A DNA stretch of 64,000 nt from Lachnospiraceae bacterium (GTDB lineage: Bacteria > Bacillota > Clostridia > Lachnospirales > Lachnospiraceae), in the NCBI GenBank assembly GCA_910574185.1, contig CAJSZQ010000022.1:1-64000 (forward strand), given 5' to 3'. Under the pieces are notes generated by a model, which ran no database searches, was not told the DNA's origin, and was given only the letters and a program-made list of their open reading frames with translations. The position numbers and the translations under genes were made by a program. Below are positions 53,273-62,488 of this stretch, piece by piece; the first letter of the stretch is position 1; the number at the start of each line of letters is the position of its first letter.

Positions 53273-53947
53273 TTAATTCTCCGTATGCCTGCAGTTTGGA
53301 TAACCACTGCATCCCCAAAATTCGCCAAATCTGCCATTACGCCTTTTCATAAGCCGGCCGCATTTGGGACACTTCTTTCCATTTGCCTCCGCAGCCAGAA
53401 ATCCCGATTCTTTCCCCAGTTTTTCTAATACCTGCTGATTCATTACACAATCGGCAAGCGCCCGATGCGCTCCTGCCGCTGAAATACCATAATGCTTGGC
53501 AAGGTCTGTAAGCTTGTAGTTTGTCAGTTGCGGGAGGCGTTGTCTCGCCAGTACCAGCGTGTCAATATAATTATTGGTAAATACCTTCCCCCAAAATGCT
53601 TTCGCATCCCGCTGGATAAACTTCATATCAAAAGTATGTATGTTATGCCCCGCCAAAACCATATCTCCAGCAAATACATTAAAATCATCCAGCGCCTGTT
53701 TAAAAACAGGAGCATTTTTTACCATATCGTCCGTAATATGATTAACCTGCGACGCGCGGAATGGAATTTTCATCTCAGGATTGACCAGTGTAGAAAACTT
53801 GTCCACAACTTTGTTTTTCAATACCTTAACGGCAGAAATCTCTACAACTTTATCTGTTATGCAGCTAATTCCAGTGGTTTCCAAATCAAAAATCACATAA
53901 TCCTCCACATACTTATCCAGTCTTTTTCCTTTCGTATTTCCAAGCAT
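53273..53947 (-). CDS. DnaQ-like 3'-5' exonuclease with C-terminal topoisomerase-type zinc finger
   Basis: The 224-residue protein has a DEDDh exonuclease domain: [11 protein letters not shown] (ExoI Asp/Glu, ~18), [12 protein letters not shown] (ExoII, ~99) and [12 protein letters not shown] (ExoIII His/Asp, ~158). Residues ~190-224 form a four-cysteine zinc ribbon ([19 protein letters not shown]) as found at the C-terminus of type IA topoisomerases. It probably trims DNA or RNA 3' ends, with the ribbon aiding nucleic acid binding. The ATG follows AAGGGGAG. Confidence 0.88.
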   Translation of the reverse strand: MLGNTKGKRLDKYVEDYVIFDLETTGISCITDKVVEISAVKVLKNKVVDKFSTLVNPEMKIPFRASQVNHITDDMVKNAPVFKQALDDFNVFAGDMVLAGHNIHTFDMKFIQRDAKAFWGKVFTNNYIDTLVLARQRLPQLTNYKLTDLAKHYGISAAGAHRALADCVMNQQVLEKLGKESGFLAAEANGKKCPKCGRLMKRRNGRFGEFWGCSGYPNCRHTEN

Positions 53948-54021
53948 TTTATCTCCCCTTATCTTTATTCTGAATGAATCGTTATTTTTCTAAAGCAAAC
54001 AAGCTCTAAAGGCTCTTCCCG

Positions 54022-54774
54022 CTACTCATTTATATAGTCTATTATGATTTTTGCAGCATTTTCTGCATTCGTACCGATTGCAGGATGCCCGCCTTTCTCA
54101 AAAAAATATATCTTACTTTCAGGAATACGTTCACTCATTTCACGATATTCTTCTAAAAGGTCTTTTCGGCACATATCGTCTTCCAAACTTCCCATAAGTA
54201 AAACAGGAACTTCCAGTGTTTCTAACGGCTTCTGAAAAAGTGGAAGTTTAGAATCAGCAAATTCAATGAGCGCCTGTGTATTAAGGTCTACCACTGTTTC
54301 CCAATCTTTTCCCTGACACCACTCATAAAACTGTCTGGAAAATTCATTGCTTTTAGCAAAAGCACGTTCTCTTTGTAAATTGATTGAAAAATCGTCTGCA
54401 AGTGTCCTTCCGTCAAAACTATCTGCAATAACTTTTCCCACTAAATCAGGGCGTTCTAATGCCACATTGACCGCAACCCACGCGCCGCCGCTTGTACCAA
54501 CCAAATTTACTTTTCCTAAATCGAGATATTCCAAAAGTGAAATTGTCTGTTTTGCCTGTGAATACCACAAATCATTCGGAAACTTTTCTACACGTTCCGA
54601 TTTCCCATTCCCTAAAAAGTCAATTAAAATCACCTTAAAATGTTCACTATACAGCGGCAGCAACATTTCAAACATTTTAGAAGAAGCCGTATCTCCATGA
54701 AGAAAAATAACCGGTGTTCCGCTGCCTGTTACTTTGTAAAATACTTTTTTTGATTCATATACAAAATATGACAT
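54022..54774 (-). CDS. Alpha/beta hydrolase
   Basis: The 250-residue alpha/beta hydrolase has the oxyanion motif VIFLHGDTASSK (~19), the nucleophile elbow LVGTSGGAWVAV (Ser ~95) and the catalytic-His region EKGGHPAIG (~228), with an acid in LLMGSLEDDMC (~197). It is of the small-molecule esterase/peroxidase-like type; the substrate is unknown. The ATG follows TAGGAGGG. There is no obvious operon partner. Confidence 0.87.
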   Translation of the reverse strand: MSYFVYESKKVFYKVTGSGTPVIFLHGDTASSKMFEMLLPLYSEHFKVILIDFLGNGKSERVEKFPNDLWYSQAKQTISLLEYLDLGKVNLVGTSGGAWVAVNVALERPDLVGKVIADSFDGRTLADDFSINLQRERAFAKSNEFSRQFYEWCQGKDWETVVDLNTQALIEFADSKLPLFQKPLETLEVPVLLMGSLEDDMCRKDLLEEYREMSERIPESKIYFFEKGGHPAIGTNAENAAKIIIDYINE

Positions 54775-54960
54775 TATTTCCCTCCTAATCTTGATTTTTT
54801 ACAATTAGCAAGACAAAATAACTGCAGCCAACGCCTTGCTGTTATTTTAAAGTCCAAATCCCCATACCTTGTGAAACGGCCGGATGACAATGTTACCTTT
54901 GTATCCTTTTTACTACTAAAAACAGAAAAAAACGTCTTTAGAGTTCCGCCGACAGGACAT

Positions 54961-54990
54961 AAAACAGGGCCTCCCACAAGAAGCCCTGTT
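54961..54990 (-). terminator. Terminator of ackA
   Basis: On the minus strand, AACAGGGC..GCCCTGTTTTA. The remaining gap to the hydrolase gene contains the ACCTTGTGAAACGGCCGG fragment of the 46-bp repeat at about 54870. Confidence 0.8.
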
Positions 54991-55035
54991 AAGGTATGAA
55001 AATCTATTTTCTTATATCCGTTATATTTTCCCGCA

Positions 55036-56223
55036 CTACACCAGCGCAACCGTATCCCTTGCAATTGCGAGCTCTTCATTGGTAGGAACTACCATAACCT
55101 TTACCTTGGAATCCGCCGTAGAAATGGTAATCTCCTCGCCGCGTTTTTTATTCGCTTCCTCGTTAATCTCAATACCAAGATATCCAAGGTACTTGCATAC
55201 GCCTGCGCGTACGTTGCCTGCGTTCTCACCGATACCGGCTGTAAATGCAATCACGTCAACACCGTTCATAGCGGCCGCATAAGCTCCTACGTATTTTGCA
55301 ACGCGGTAGATAAATACTTCCAGCGCAATCTTAGCCCGATTATTTCCCTCGTCGGCAGCATTGTCCAAATCGCGGAAATCGCTGGACACTCCGGAAATCC
55401 CCTCAACGCCTGATTTCTTATTCAGTACATTCATCAAGCCTGCAATGTCAAGCCCTTCTTTCTTTGCGATAAACTCCATGATAGCCGGATCAATATCGCC
55501 GGAACGGGTTCCCATTACCAGCCCCTCCAAAGGAGTCAGTCCCATGGAAGTATCTACTGACTTGCCGTTTTCCACCGCACAGATGCTTGCACCATTGCCA
55601 AGATGACATACGACGGTCTTCACTGCATCATACGGTTTTCCAACGAGCTCTGCAGCTCTCTTGGATACAAAACTATGGCTTGTACCATGGAAGCCGTAAC
55701 GTCTTACTTTGTATTTTTCATAGTACTCGTACGGCAGTCCGTACATATATGCCCTCTCGGGCATGGTCTGGTGGAACGCGGTATCAAATACAGCCACCAT
55801 CGGAGTATTCGGCATCAAAGACTGACATGCGTTAATTCCGATTAAGTTTGCCGGATTGTGAAGAGGCGCAAGGTCGTTGCACTCTTCAATTGCTGCTTTC
55901 ACCTCGTCTGTAATCACAACTGACCTGGTAAACTTCTCGCCGCCATGTACCACACGATGTCCTACGGCGCCAATCTCATCCAGACTCTTAACCACGCCTG
56001 TCTTCTCGTCTGTCAGCGCGTCGATTACAAACTGGATTGCCTCTGTATGTGTGGGCATAGCTTTCTCGGAAATTGCTTTTTCCCCGCCAGCCGGCTGGTA
56101 AGTCAGCCGTCCGTCAATTCCGATTCTCTCGCAGAGTCCCTTTGCAAGCACCTGCTCGGATTCTGAGTTAATTAACTGGAATTTTAAAGATGAACTTCCG
56201 CAATTAATTACTAATACATTCAT
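55036..56223 (-). CDS. ackA: Acetate kinase
   Basis: The 395-residue enzyme has the acetate kinase signatures [13 protein letters not shown] at the N-terminus, [10 protein letters not shown] (~88), [12 protein letters not shown] (~175), CHLGNGASI (~205) and FTAGIGENA (~325). It converts acetyl phosphate and ADP to acetate and ATP. It follows pta (125 bp), forming the acetate branch of fermentation. The ATG follows AGAGAGGTAG. Confidence 0.97.
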   Translation of the reverse strand: MNVLVINCGSSSLKFQLINSESEQVLAKGLCERIGIDGRLTYQPAGGEKAISEKAMPTHTEAIQFVIDALTDEKTGVVKSLDEIGAVGHRVVHGGEKFTRSVVITDEVKAAIEECNDLAPLHNPANLIGINACQSLMPNTPMVAVFDTAFHQTMPERAYMYGLPYEYYEKYKVRRYGFHGTSHSFVSKRAAELVGKPYDAVKTVVCHLGNGASICAVENGKSVDTSMGLTPLEGLVMGTRSGDIDPAIMEFIAKKEGLDIAGLMNVLNKKSGVEGISGVSSDFRDLDNAADEGNNRAKIALEVFIYRVAKYVGAYAAAMNGVDVIAFTAGIGENAGNVRAGVCKYLGYLGIEINEEANKKRGEEITISTADSKVKVMVVPTNEELAIARDTVALV

Positions 56224-56348
56224 TGGTATCTACCTCTCTTCATTTCTTGAATATTATGATGCTGCGGTTCTAATACTCCGCTTATTCCCGCGGGCAACGA
56301 GTCAAACGGGCATGAATCACAAGCCGTTCCATTCATGTCGGAATCCGA

Positions 56349-57353
56349 TTATTTGTCAGCGGCCTGAGCCTGTACCGCCGTAATTGCAACAACGCCAACG
56401 ATATCGTCTGCGCTGCATCCTCTGGACAAATCGTTAACCGGAGCTGCAATTCCCTGTGTCATCGGACCGTAAGCCTCAGCCTTTGCTAATCTCTGAACCA
56501 GCTTATAACCGATATTGCCCGCGTCTAAGTCCGGGAATACCAGCACGTTCGCTTTGCCTGCAACCGGGCTGTTCGGAGCTTTAGAAGCTCCCACAGAAGG
56601 AACGATTGCCGCGTCAAGCTGAAGCTCGCCGTCTACCATAACGTCCTCTGGCGCGTTCTCTTTGGCAATCTTTACTGCCTCTACCACTTTATCTACATCT
56701 GCGTGCTTCGCGCTTCCCATTGAAGAATGCGACAACATAGCAACTCTCGGCTCGTCGCCAACTAAAAGCTTGAAGGACTCTGCTGCAGAAAGCGCAATAG
56801 CCGCCAGCTTCTCAGAATCCGGATTCTGCTCCAAACCGCAGTCGGAGAATACAAAGGTTCCGTTCTCGCCCATATCGCAATCCGGCACTACCATAACGAA
56901 GAAAGAAGATACCAGCTTGGTTCCCGGCTTGGTCTTCAAAATCTGAAGGCAAGGCCTTAAGGTATCCGCGGTAGAATGGCATGCTCCGGAAACCATTCCG
57001 TCTGCATCTCCCATCTTTACCATCATAACGCCATAGTAAGTATAGCTCTTAAGCAGAAGCTCTCTTGCCTGCTCCTCTGTCATACCCTTCTTCTGGCGAA
57101 GTTCTACCAGCTTAGCAATATAACTTTCTGTCTTATCACTCGTTGCAGGATCTACAATCACTGCCCCTGAAATATCGAAAGAACCTTTATTCTTTGCGAC
57201 CTCTTCCTCGCTTCCAATCAGAACCAGCTTCGCGGTGCCTTCCTTCAAAATCTTCTCCGCAGCCTCGTAGGTTCTTGCGTCTTCTGTCTCCGGAAGAACG
57301 ATTGTCTTAACATTTGACTTTGCTTTTGCTTTGATTTCATCTATAAATCCCAT
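56349..57353 (-). CDS. pta: Phosphate acetyltransferase
   Basis: The 334-residue single-domain enzyme has TIVLPETEDARTYEAA at the N-terminus, DGMVSGACHSTADTLRP (~117), FSDCGLEQNPDSEKLA (~168) and a C-terminal VFPDLDAGNIGYKLVQRL. It makes acetyl phosphate from acetyl-CoA for AckA. The short form without the regulatory domains of enterobacterial Pta is normal for clostridia. The ATG follows AAAGGAG. Confidence 0.97.
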   Translation of the reverse strand: MGFIDEIKAKAKSNVKTIVLPETEDARTYEAAEKILKEGTAKLVLIGSEEEVAKNKGSFDISGAVIVDPATSDKTESYIAKLVELRQKKGMTEEQARELLLKSYTYYGVMMVKMGDADGMVSGACHSTADTLRPCLQILKTKPGTKLVSSFFVMVVPDCDMGENGTFVFSDCGLEQNPDSEKLAAIALSAAESFKLLVGDEPRVAMLSHSSMGSAKHADVDKVVEAVKIAKENAPEDVMVDGELQLDAAIVPSVGASKAPNSPVAGKANVLVFPDLDAGNIGYKLVQRLAKAEAYGPMTQGIAAPVNDLSRGCSADDIVGVVAITAVQAQAADK

Positions 57354-57527
57354 GATTTAAAGACTCCTTTCCATTTTTTCTCAGATAATTTCATTATAAT
57401 ACAAAGAACTCTCATGGACAAGGTTTCTTTCCTGTTAAATTCATATCAAATTGTATTATTTTTCATGCAAAAATTCACCCCACATTCTACATGCAGGGCA
57501 AAATTTTGAAAATGCCGCTCGAAAAAT

Positions 57528-58970
57528 TCATGCCAGTGAAAACACATAGCTCACAATTGCAAAATACACACTGATTGTGCTGATATCCACCAGCGTTGAA
57601 ATCAGCGGCGTCGCCATGATTGCCGGGTCCAGTCCCACCTTTTTCGCAGCCAGAGGCAGCGTACATCCCACTACTTTAGCAATCACTACCGTACATGCCA
57701 TGGTCACTCCTATGGTAAACGCCATCAGCACATCTCCCTGTCCCATCAGCATAATCCGCACGCCGTTTACCGTTGCAAGAATCAGACTGATGCACACAGC
57801 CACTCTGACCTCTTTCCAGATTACTTTAAACAAATCTCCAAACTCAATCTCGCCAACCGCAAGTCCCCGGATGACCAGCGTAGAACTCTGGGAACCGCAG
57901 TTTCCCCCCGTACCGGTCAGCATCGGCACAAATCCTGCAATTTGAGGCATCAGGGCAAGCGCCGCCTCATAGCTGTTCATAATCATCTGAGTCACCGTTG
58001 CAGACAGCATTAGAAATAACAACCAGGGAAGCCTGCTTTTTACATGCTCTAATACCGTTGTTCCAAAATAAGAATCATCGTTGGGATTGACGCCCGCCAT
58101 CCTGCTGATATCCTCGGTTTCCTCTTCCTGCAATACAAGCATCGCATCGTCAACCGTCACAATGCCGACCATACACATCTCATGGTCCACAATCGGCAGA
58201 GCAATCAAACCGTATTTCATAATAGTTCTGGCGGCGTCTTCCTGGTCGTCTGTAGTATGAGCATAGAGCATGTTCATATCCATAATCTCTTCCACTATCC
58301 TGGACTCTCCGGTGGTCAGCAAATCCTTAATGTCCACCACGCCGATTAATTTTTTCTTCTCCGTTACGTAACAGGTATAAATAGTCTCCCGGTTCAATCC
58401 CACCTGCCGGATTTTAAGAATTGCATCCTCCACCGTCATATCCCTTGAAAGCGCAATATAATCCACATTCATTACGCTTCCCGCGCTGTCTTCCGGATAC
58501 TGCAGAAGCTGGTTAATCTGAACCCGCTTTTCCTCGTCTGTCGCCAGCAGAAGACGGTCAACCACATTAGCCGGCATCTCCTCTAACACGTCAACCGTAT
58601 CATCCAGATACATCTCTTCCATGACTTCCTCAAGCTCCGAATCCGTCAGCGCATTAATCAGCACTTCTCTTAAGTCACTGTTCATATAAGCAAATGTTTC
58701 CGCCGCCTCTTCCTTTACAAGCAGCCGAAAAATCAACACCAGTTGTTTTTCATTTACTTCCTCCAATATATCTGCAAGGTCAACAGGGTACATATTATGC
58801 TCCAACTCATCCTTCAATTCCTTAAACTGCCGAAGCTCCAGCATTCGCTGAATACGTTCAATCGTCAGTTCCTCCCGTTCGTCCGCGAAATCATAATCAA
58901 ATTCGCTGGACGCGACAGCCTGTCCCCACTCTTCCGCAGTCACATGATTCATATTATTTTTTATTCCCAT
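57528..58970 (-). CDS. mgtE: Magnesium transporter MgtE
   Basis: The 480-residue protein has the MgtE layout: a cytosolic helical N domain (~45-165), two CBS domains (~170-290, with YTCYVTEKKKLIGVVDIKDLL and GLIALPIVDHEMCMVGIVTVDDA), then five membrane helices with GTGGNCGSQSSTLVIRGLA, the pore signature. It is a magnesium channel gated by the cytosolic domains. ATG 58970 follows AAGGGGGTG; the frame to 59009 has no site. It is divergent from tmcAL. Confidence 0.95.
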   Translation of the reverse strand: MGIKNNMNHVTAEEWGQAVASSEFDYDFADEREELTIERIQRMLELRQFKELKDELEHNMYPVDLADILEEVNEKQLVLIFRLLVKEEAAETFAYMNSDLREVLINALTDSELEEVMEEMYLDDTVDVLEEMPANVVDRLLLATDEEKRVQINQLLQYPEDSAGSVMNVDYIALSRDMTVEDAILKIRQVGLNRETIYTCYVTEKKKLIGVVDIKDLLTTGESRIVEEIMDMNMLYAHTTDDQEDAARTIMKYGLIALPIVDHEMCMVGIVTVDDAMLVLQEEETEDISRMAGVNPNDDSYFGTTVLEHVKSRLPWLLFLMLSATVTQMIMNSYEAALALMPQIAGFVPMLTGTGGNCGSQSSTLVIRGLAVGEIEFGDLFKVIWKEVRVAVCISLILATVNGVRIMLMGQGDVLMAFTIGVTMACTVVIAKVVGCTLPLAAKKVGLDPAIMATPLISTLVDISTISVYFAIVSYVFSLA

Positions 58971-59024
58971 CTTGCACCCCCTTCTGTTACAGTCTAAATC
59001 AAAACTCATGAACAGTAACCTTCA

Positions 59025-59062
59025 CAAATCCATTTAAAATCCGCTTTGCGAATGGAATTTGC
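59025..59062. repeat. Short hairpin repeat (family 4 copy b)
   Basis: CAAATCCATTTAAAATCCGCTTTGCGAATGGAATTTGC, preceded by GAACAGTAAC. It matches 18418-18456 with matched changes in the loop-side stem. It lies in the mgtE-tmcAL divergent promoter region. Confidence 0.65.
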
Positions 59063-59118
59063 GTTAATTTACTTCCTATAGTATAATCAATTTAAAATTA
59101 TTATACAAGGAGATTCTC

Positions 59119-60327
59119 ATGAAAGTCGCAGGGCTGATTACAGAATACAACCCATTTCACAAGGGCCATTTATACCACATTGAGCAGACAAAGAAGATTA
59201 CCGGAGCCGATACCGTCATCGCTGTTATGAGCGGCAATTTCGTTCAGCGGGGCGCTCCCGCCATTATGCCAAAACACTTAAGGGCAAGATGCGCTTTGCT
59301 CTCCGGCGTATCGGCAGTTATCGAACTTCCGGTATATTACGCTGTCTCAAGCGCGGAATATTTTGCCTTAGGCGCCGTCTCTCTCCTTGATAAACTTGGC
59401 TGTGTGGATTCCATCTGCTTCGGAAGCGAATGCGGCGATATACAGGTTTTACAAGAAATCGCAGATATCTTAGAAAGAGAACCAGAGGACTATAAAGCTT
59501 CCCTGAAAAAAGCCCTGAAAACGGGTCTCTCTTTTCCTCTTGCGAGGCAGCATGCATTGAAACAGTATGCTGCAATTCTGTCCGCGCCAAATAATATTCT
59601 GGGAATCGAATATCTGAAAGCGCTAAAACGACTTGACAGTCCCATAAAAGCATACACCATTCGCCGGATTGGTTCCGGATATCATGATACCGCTGTCAAC
59701 TATAATTTTAGCTCCGCCTCTGCTATCCGGGCAAATATCGACAGCCCCTCCATAATTGAACGGCAAATTCCCAAAGACTGCCTTGCCATAATCCAGGACG
59801 CTTACCGCCAAAGATTCCCGATACAGAGCAATGACTTTTCTCTTCTTCTTAAAGCCAGACTGTTATCAGAGACCGCGGACAGTCTGGCCTGCTATGCTGA
59901 TGTGAATCCTGAACTTGCAAACCGCATTCTGAACTGCTGCAATGATTTTCTGAATTTGGAACAGTTCTGCGGACTTCTGAAAACCAAAGAACTTACCTAT
60001 AGCCGCATCAGCCGGGCTCTTTTCCATATTCTGTTGGGAATCACCAGACAGAACATGGAAATTTACTGCTGGGCCGGCCACATTTTCTATGCCCGGATAC
60101 TGGGATTTCATGAAGCAGACGCCGCCCTTTTCGGACTGATAAAAAGACAGTCACAAATCCCGGTTATTACCAGATTATCGCAAATAAAACATCTGAACTT
60201 TCCCGGCGACGCCATGATAAATACCGATATCTATGCCGCAGATTTATACGAATCCATCGTCACCGAGCGATTCCAGACGCCATTTATCAATGAAAGACAG
60301 CAGTCTGTAATCAAACTGCCGTCCTAA
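59119..60327 (+). CDS. tmcAL: tRNA(Met) cytidine acetate ligase TmcAL
   Basis: The 402-residue nucleotidyltransferase-fold enzyme has the ATP-binding motif EYNPFHKGHLYHIE at the N-terminus, MSGNFVQRGAPA (~39), FGSECGD (~108) and FSSASAIRANI (~198). It activates acetate with ATP to acetylate the wobble cytidine of elongator tRNA-Met. The length is normal. TATAGTATAAT about 40 bp upstream and AAGGAG give a promoter and ribosome site. It uses acetate, the product of the nearby pta-ackA pathway. Confidence 0.93.
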   Translation: MKVAGLITEYNPFHKGHLYHIEQTKKITGADTVIAVMSGNFVQRGAPAIMPKHLRARCALLSGVSAVIELPVYYAVSSAEYFALGAVSLLDKLGCVDSICFGSECGDIQVLQEIADILEREPEDYKASLKKALKTGLSFPLARQHALKQYAAILSAPNNILGIEYLKALKRLDSPIKAYTIRRIGSGYHDTAVNYNFSSASAIRANIDSPSIIERQIPKDCLAIIQDAYRQRFPIQSNDFSLLLKARLLSETADSLACYADVNPELANRILNCCNDFLNLEQFCGLLKTKELTYSRISRALFHILLGITRQNMEIYCWAGHIFYARILGFHEADAALFGLIKRQSQIPVITRLSQIKHLNFPGDAMINTDIYAADLYESIVTERFQTPFINERQQSVIKLPS

Positions 60328-60424
60328 GATAACCCTATTCAAATCATGTACTCCATACTACGCGGCTTCCCCGCCTCAGGCAATTAACATCGATGTCTGT
60401 AAAGCAATGAAACCAGACAGTGCG

Positions 60425-62338
60425 TTAGAATTTGATTCCGTCCCCGCCGCTTACTATAAATCCTATGTCAGACACTGTTCCGCCTGCCGGGATTCTTCCA
60501 TTGTACTCCTTTGACGTAATGTGCAGAACTTTTCCGTCTACTGTATAATTGCCATTCCATCCGCTCGATAACGTAATATTGCTGTGAAATGGAATCTCAA
60601 TATCCCAGCTTTCACACGCTTTATCAGCCATATTTTTCAGATTAAGCTCGTATTGACAGACCTTCTTTCCCTCTGCTTGCCAACTGTTTTTTATTCTCGC
60701 CTGTATCCTGATATCGCCGTCTGTCAGGCAAACCTTATCCTCAGATTCCATTGAATCCTCTTCCTTCTCACCGGAATCCGGCTGTCTTCGCTCTCCGGTC
60801 AGCATTGCATAAAGCCATTTTCCCGAATCACTTAAATCGCTTTCCTCAAATCCACTGGTTTTACTGCAGGATTCCTTGAATAGAGCAGAAGTTTCTCCTT
60901 TATTGGACAGATTCCAGGCCACAGAACTGATTCCCCTATCGTCGAGCAGTTCCATCCACTTATTTGCCTGTTCTTCATTAATGGCGCCATTTCCGCTTGC
61001 GTCACAGATTCCGTACTCTGACACAAAGATTGGAAGTCCCTTATTTAACGCTGCAGCCATTCTGTTTCTCAAATCGTCGGTATGAGTCGCCGCGTAATAA
61101 TGAAGGGTATACATAAGATTATCATATCCCGTAATCGGATCTGCTGCCGCCTCATCTACAAATTGGGACCAGTTTGGCGTCCCCACAAGAATCACTCCGT
61201 CTTCATCATGCGCACGAATCACGCCTATCACCTCTTCAGCATAGGACTTAATCTCTTCCCATCTGGTTCCGCTGTTAGGCTCGTTACAGATTTCATACAG
61301 TACATGGTTCTCGTCTGCGTATTCCGCTGACATCTCTGCAAAAAAGTCTATGGCTTCGTTCCGGTGCATATTGGGATTAAAATCCGATAAAATGTGCCAG
61401 TCAATAATTACATACATATCCTGATTCTTTGCATAGGTAACTCCGTCACGAATCAAGTTTTTCAGCGCTTCTCTGTCTCCGTCCGTACAGTATCCTCCGG
61501 ATTCTGCCGTATACATTGCAAGACGAATCACATTCACATTCCATTCCTCGTGAAGCTGCCGGAAACAATCTTCATTGACATACTCAGGAAACCATGCGAG
61601 TCCATGAGTACTGATTCCTTTAAGCTGTACCGCAGTCCCATCGCTGCCGCACAGTCTGGCTCCATCCACATGCAGAGCCCCCGTTACGGACGGCGCTACA
61701 GAAGGCGGCGCTATGAATCTGGCTATCATCGTCGCACACACCGCTCTGCTTACGTCTCCCTGTGGGTTGATATTTCCCTTATCGCCTTTGATAATACCCG
61801 AACCCACTGCCCATGAGACAGCATCTTTTGCAAAGTCGGAGACGCTGCCGCCGTCTGGATACTCGTAAATACTGCCGTCTGCAGAAGTATCCATCCCCCA
61901 TTTTTCCGCGTATCTGTAAAGCATAGCAGCCAATTGCTCTCTGGTAATCTTATCACCAGGGCCAAATGTGCCGTCTTTATAACCGGTAATGACACCTTCC
62001 TGATACGCCCAGGTAACCGCTTCCGAATAGAAGACTCCATCAGCCACATCCGGAAAAATATACACATAACCGGTATCCGAGCTTCCGGCCATGCGGTACA
62101 AGATTGTTGCCAGCTGCCCTCTTTCTAAGTTCTGGGCCGGTGCAAAAGTCGTATCATCCGTCCCTGTCATCAGTCCCTTTTCGGAAACATCTGCCACAGT
62201 TCGGTAAAACCAATCGCCTGGATGTACGTCCGCGTAATCTCTGACGTCTTTAGCATGAGCCCTAGTACCAGTGATTAAAGTTATAAACAATACGCAGATA
62301 AATATGCCAAGCCTCTTAAATATCTCGAATCCCTTCAT
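60425..62338 (-). CDS. Cell-surface GH5 glycoside hydrolase with N-terminal SLH domains and C-terminal CBM2-like domain
   Basis: The 637-residue protein starts with a signal peptide (1-29). Three SLH domains follow (~33-212; DYADVHPGDWFYRT, FPDVADGVFYSEA, YPDGGSVSDFAKDA), then a GH5 catalytic domain (~220-510) with acid/base Glu in YEICNEPNSG (~350) and nucleophile Glu in FVSEYGICDA (~440). The C-terminal module (~545-637, YELNLKNMADKACESWDIEIPF) looks like a family 2 cellulose-binding domain. The pattern resembles GH5_2 endoglucanases, so beta-glucan or cellulose cleavage at the cell surface is likely. The SLH set is at the N-terminus, unlike the neighbouring SLH protein. The ATG follows AGAGAGGG. 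Confidence 0.9.
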   Translation of the reverse strand: MKGFEIFKRLGIFICVLFITLITGTRAHAKDVRDYADVHPGDWFYRTVADVSEKGLMTGTDDTTFAPAQNLERGQLATILYRMAGSSDTGYVYIFPDVADGVFYSEAVTWAYQEGVITGYKDGTFGPGDKITREQLAAMLYRYAEKWGMDTSADGSIYEYPDGGSVSDFAKDAVSWAVGSGIIKGDKGNINPQGDVSRAVCATMIARFIAPPSVAPSVTGALHVDGARLCGSDGTAVQLKGISTHGLAWFPEYVNEDCFRQLHEEWNVNVIRLAMYTAESGGYCTDGDREALKNLIRDGVTYAKNQDMYVIIDWHILSDFNPNMHRNEAIDFFAEMSAEYADENHVLYEICNEPNSGTRWEEIKSYAEEVIGVIRAHDEDGVILVGTPNWSQFVDEAAADPITGYDNLMYTLHYYAATHTDDLRNRMAAALNKGLPIFVSEYGICDASGNGAINEEQANKWMELLDDRGISSVAWNLSNKGETSALFKESCSKTSGFEESDLSDSGKWLYAMLTGERRQPDSGEKEEDSMESEDKVCLTDGDIRIQARIKNSWQAEGKKVCQYELNLKNMADKACESWDIEIPFHSNITLSSGWNGNYTVDGKVLHITSKEYNGRIPAGGTVSDIGFIVSGGDGIKF

Positions 62339-62431
62339 AGCAATTTCCCTCTCTTATTTTTTTATTGTACCACGTCCCTTCCCAATAATCTACAGCTAAT
62401 CATACAGATACTTTCTAATAACAGAACAAAA

Positions 62432-62488
62432 GGTTACTATTCACACAGTACTTTGCAAGTGCTGCGACGCAGAGCTAGTCCTTTAGGG
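62432..62488. repeat. Dispersed repeat (family 5 copy b), overlapping a gene's 3' end
   Basis: GGTTACTATTCACACAGTACTTTGCAAGTGCTGCGACGCAGAGCTAG..CCTTTAGGG is the inverted counterpart of 18488-18549. The TAA stop of the permease-like gene (62483-62485) lies inside the repeat. Confidence 0.7.
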
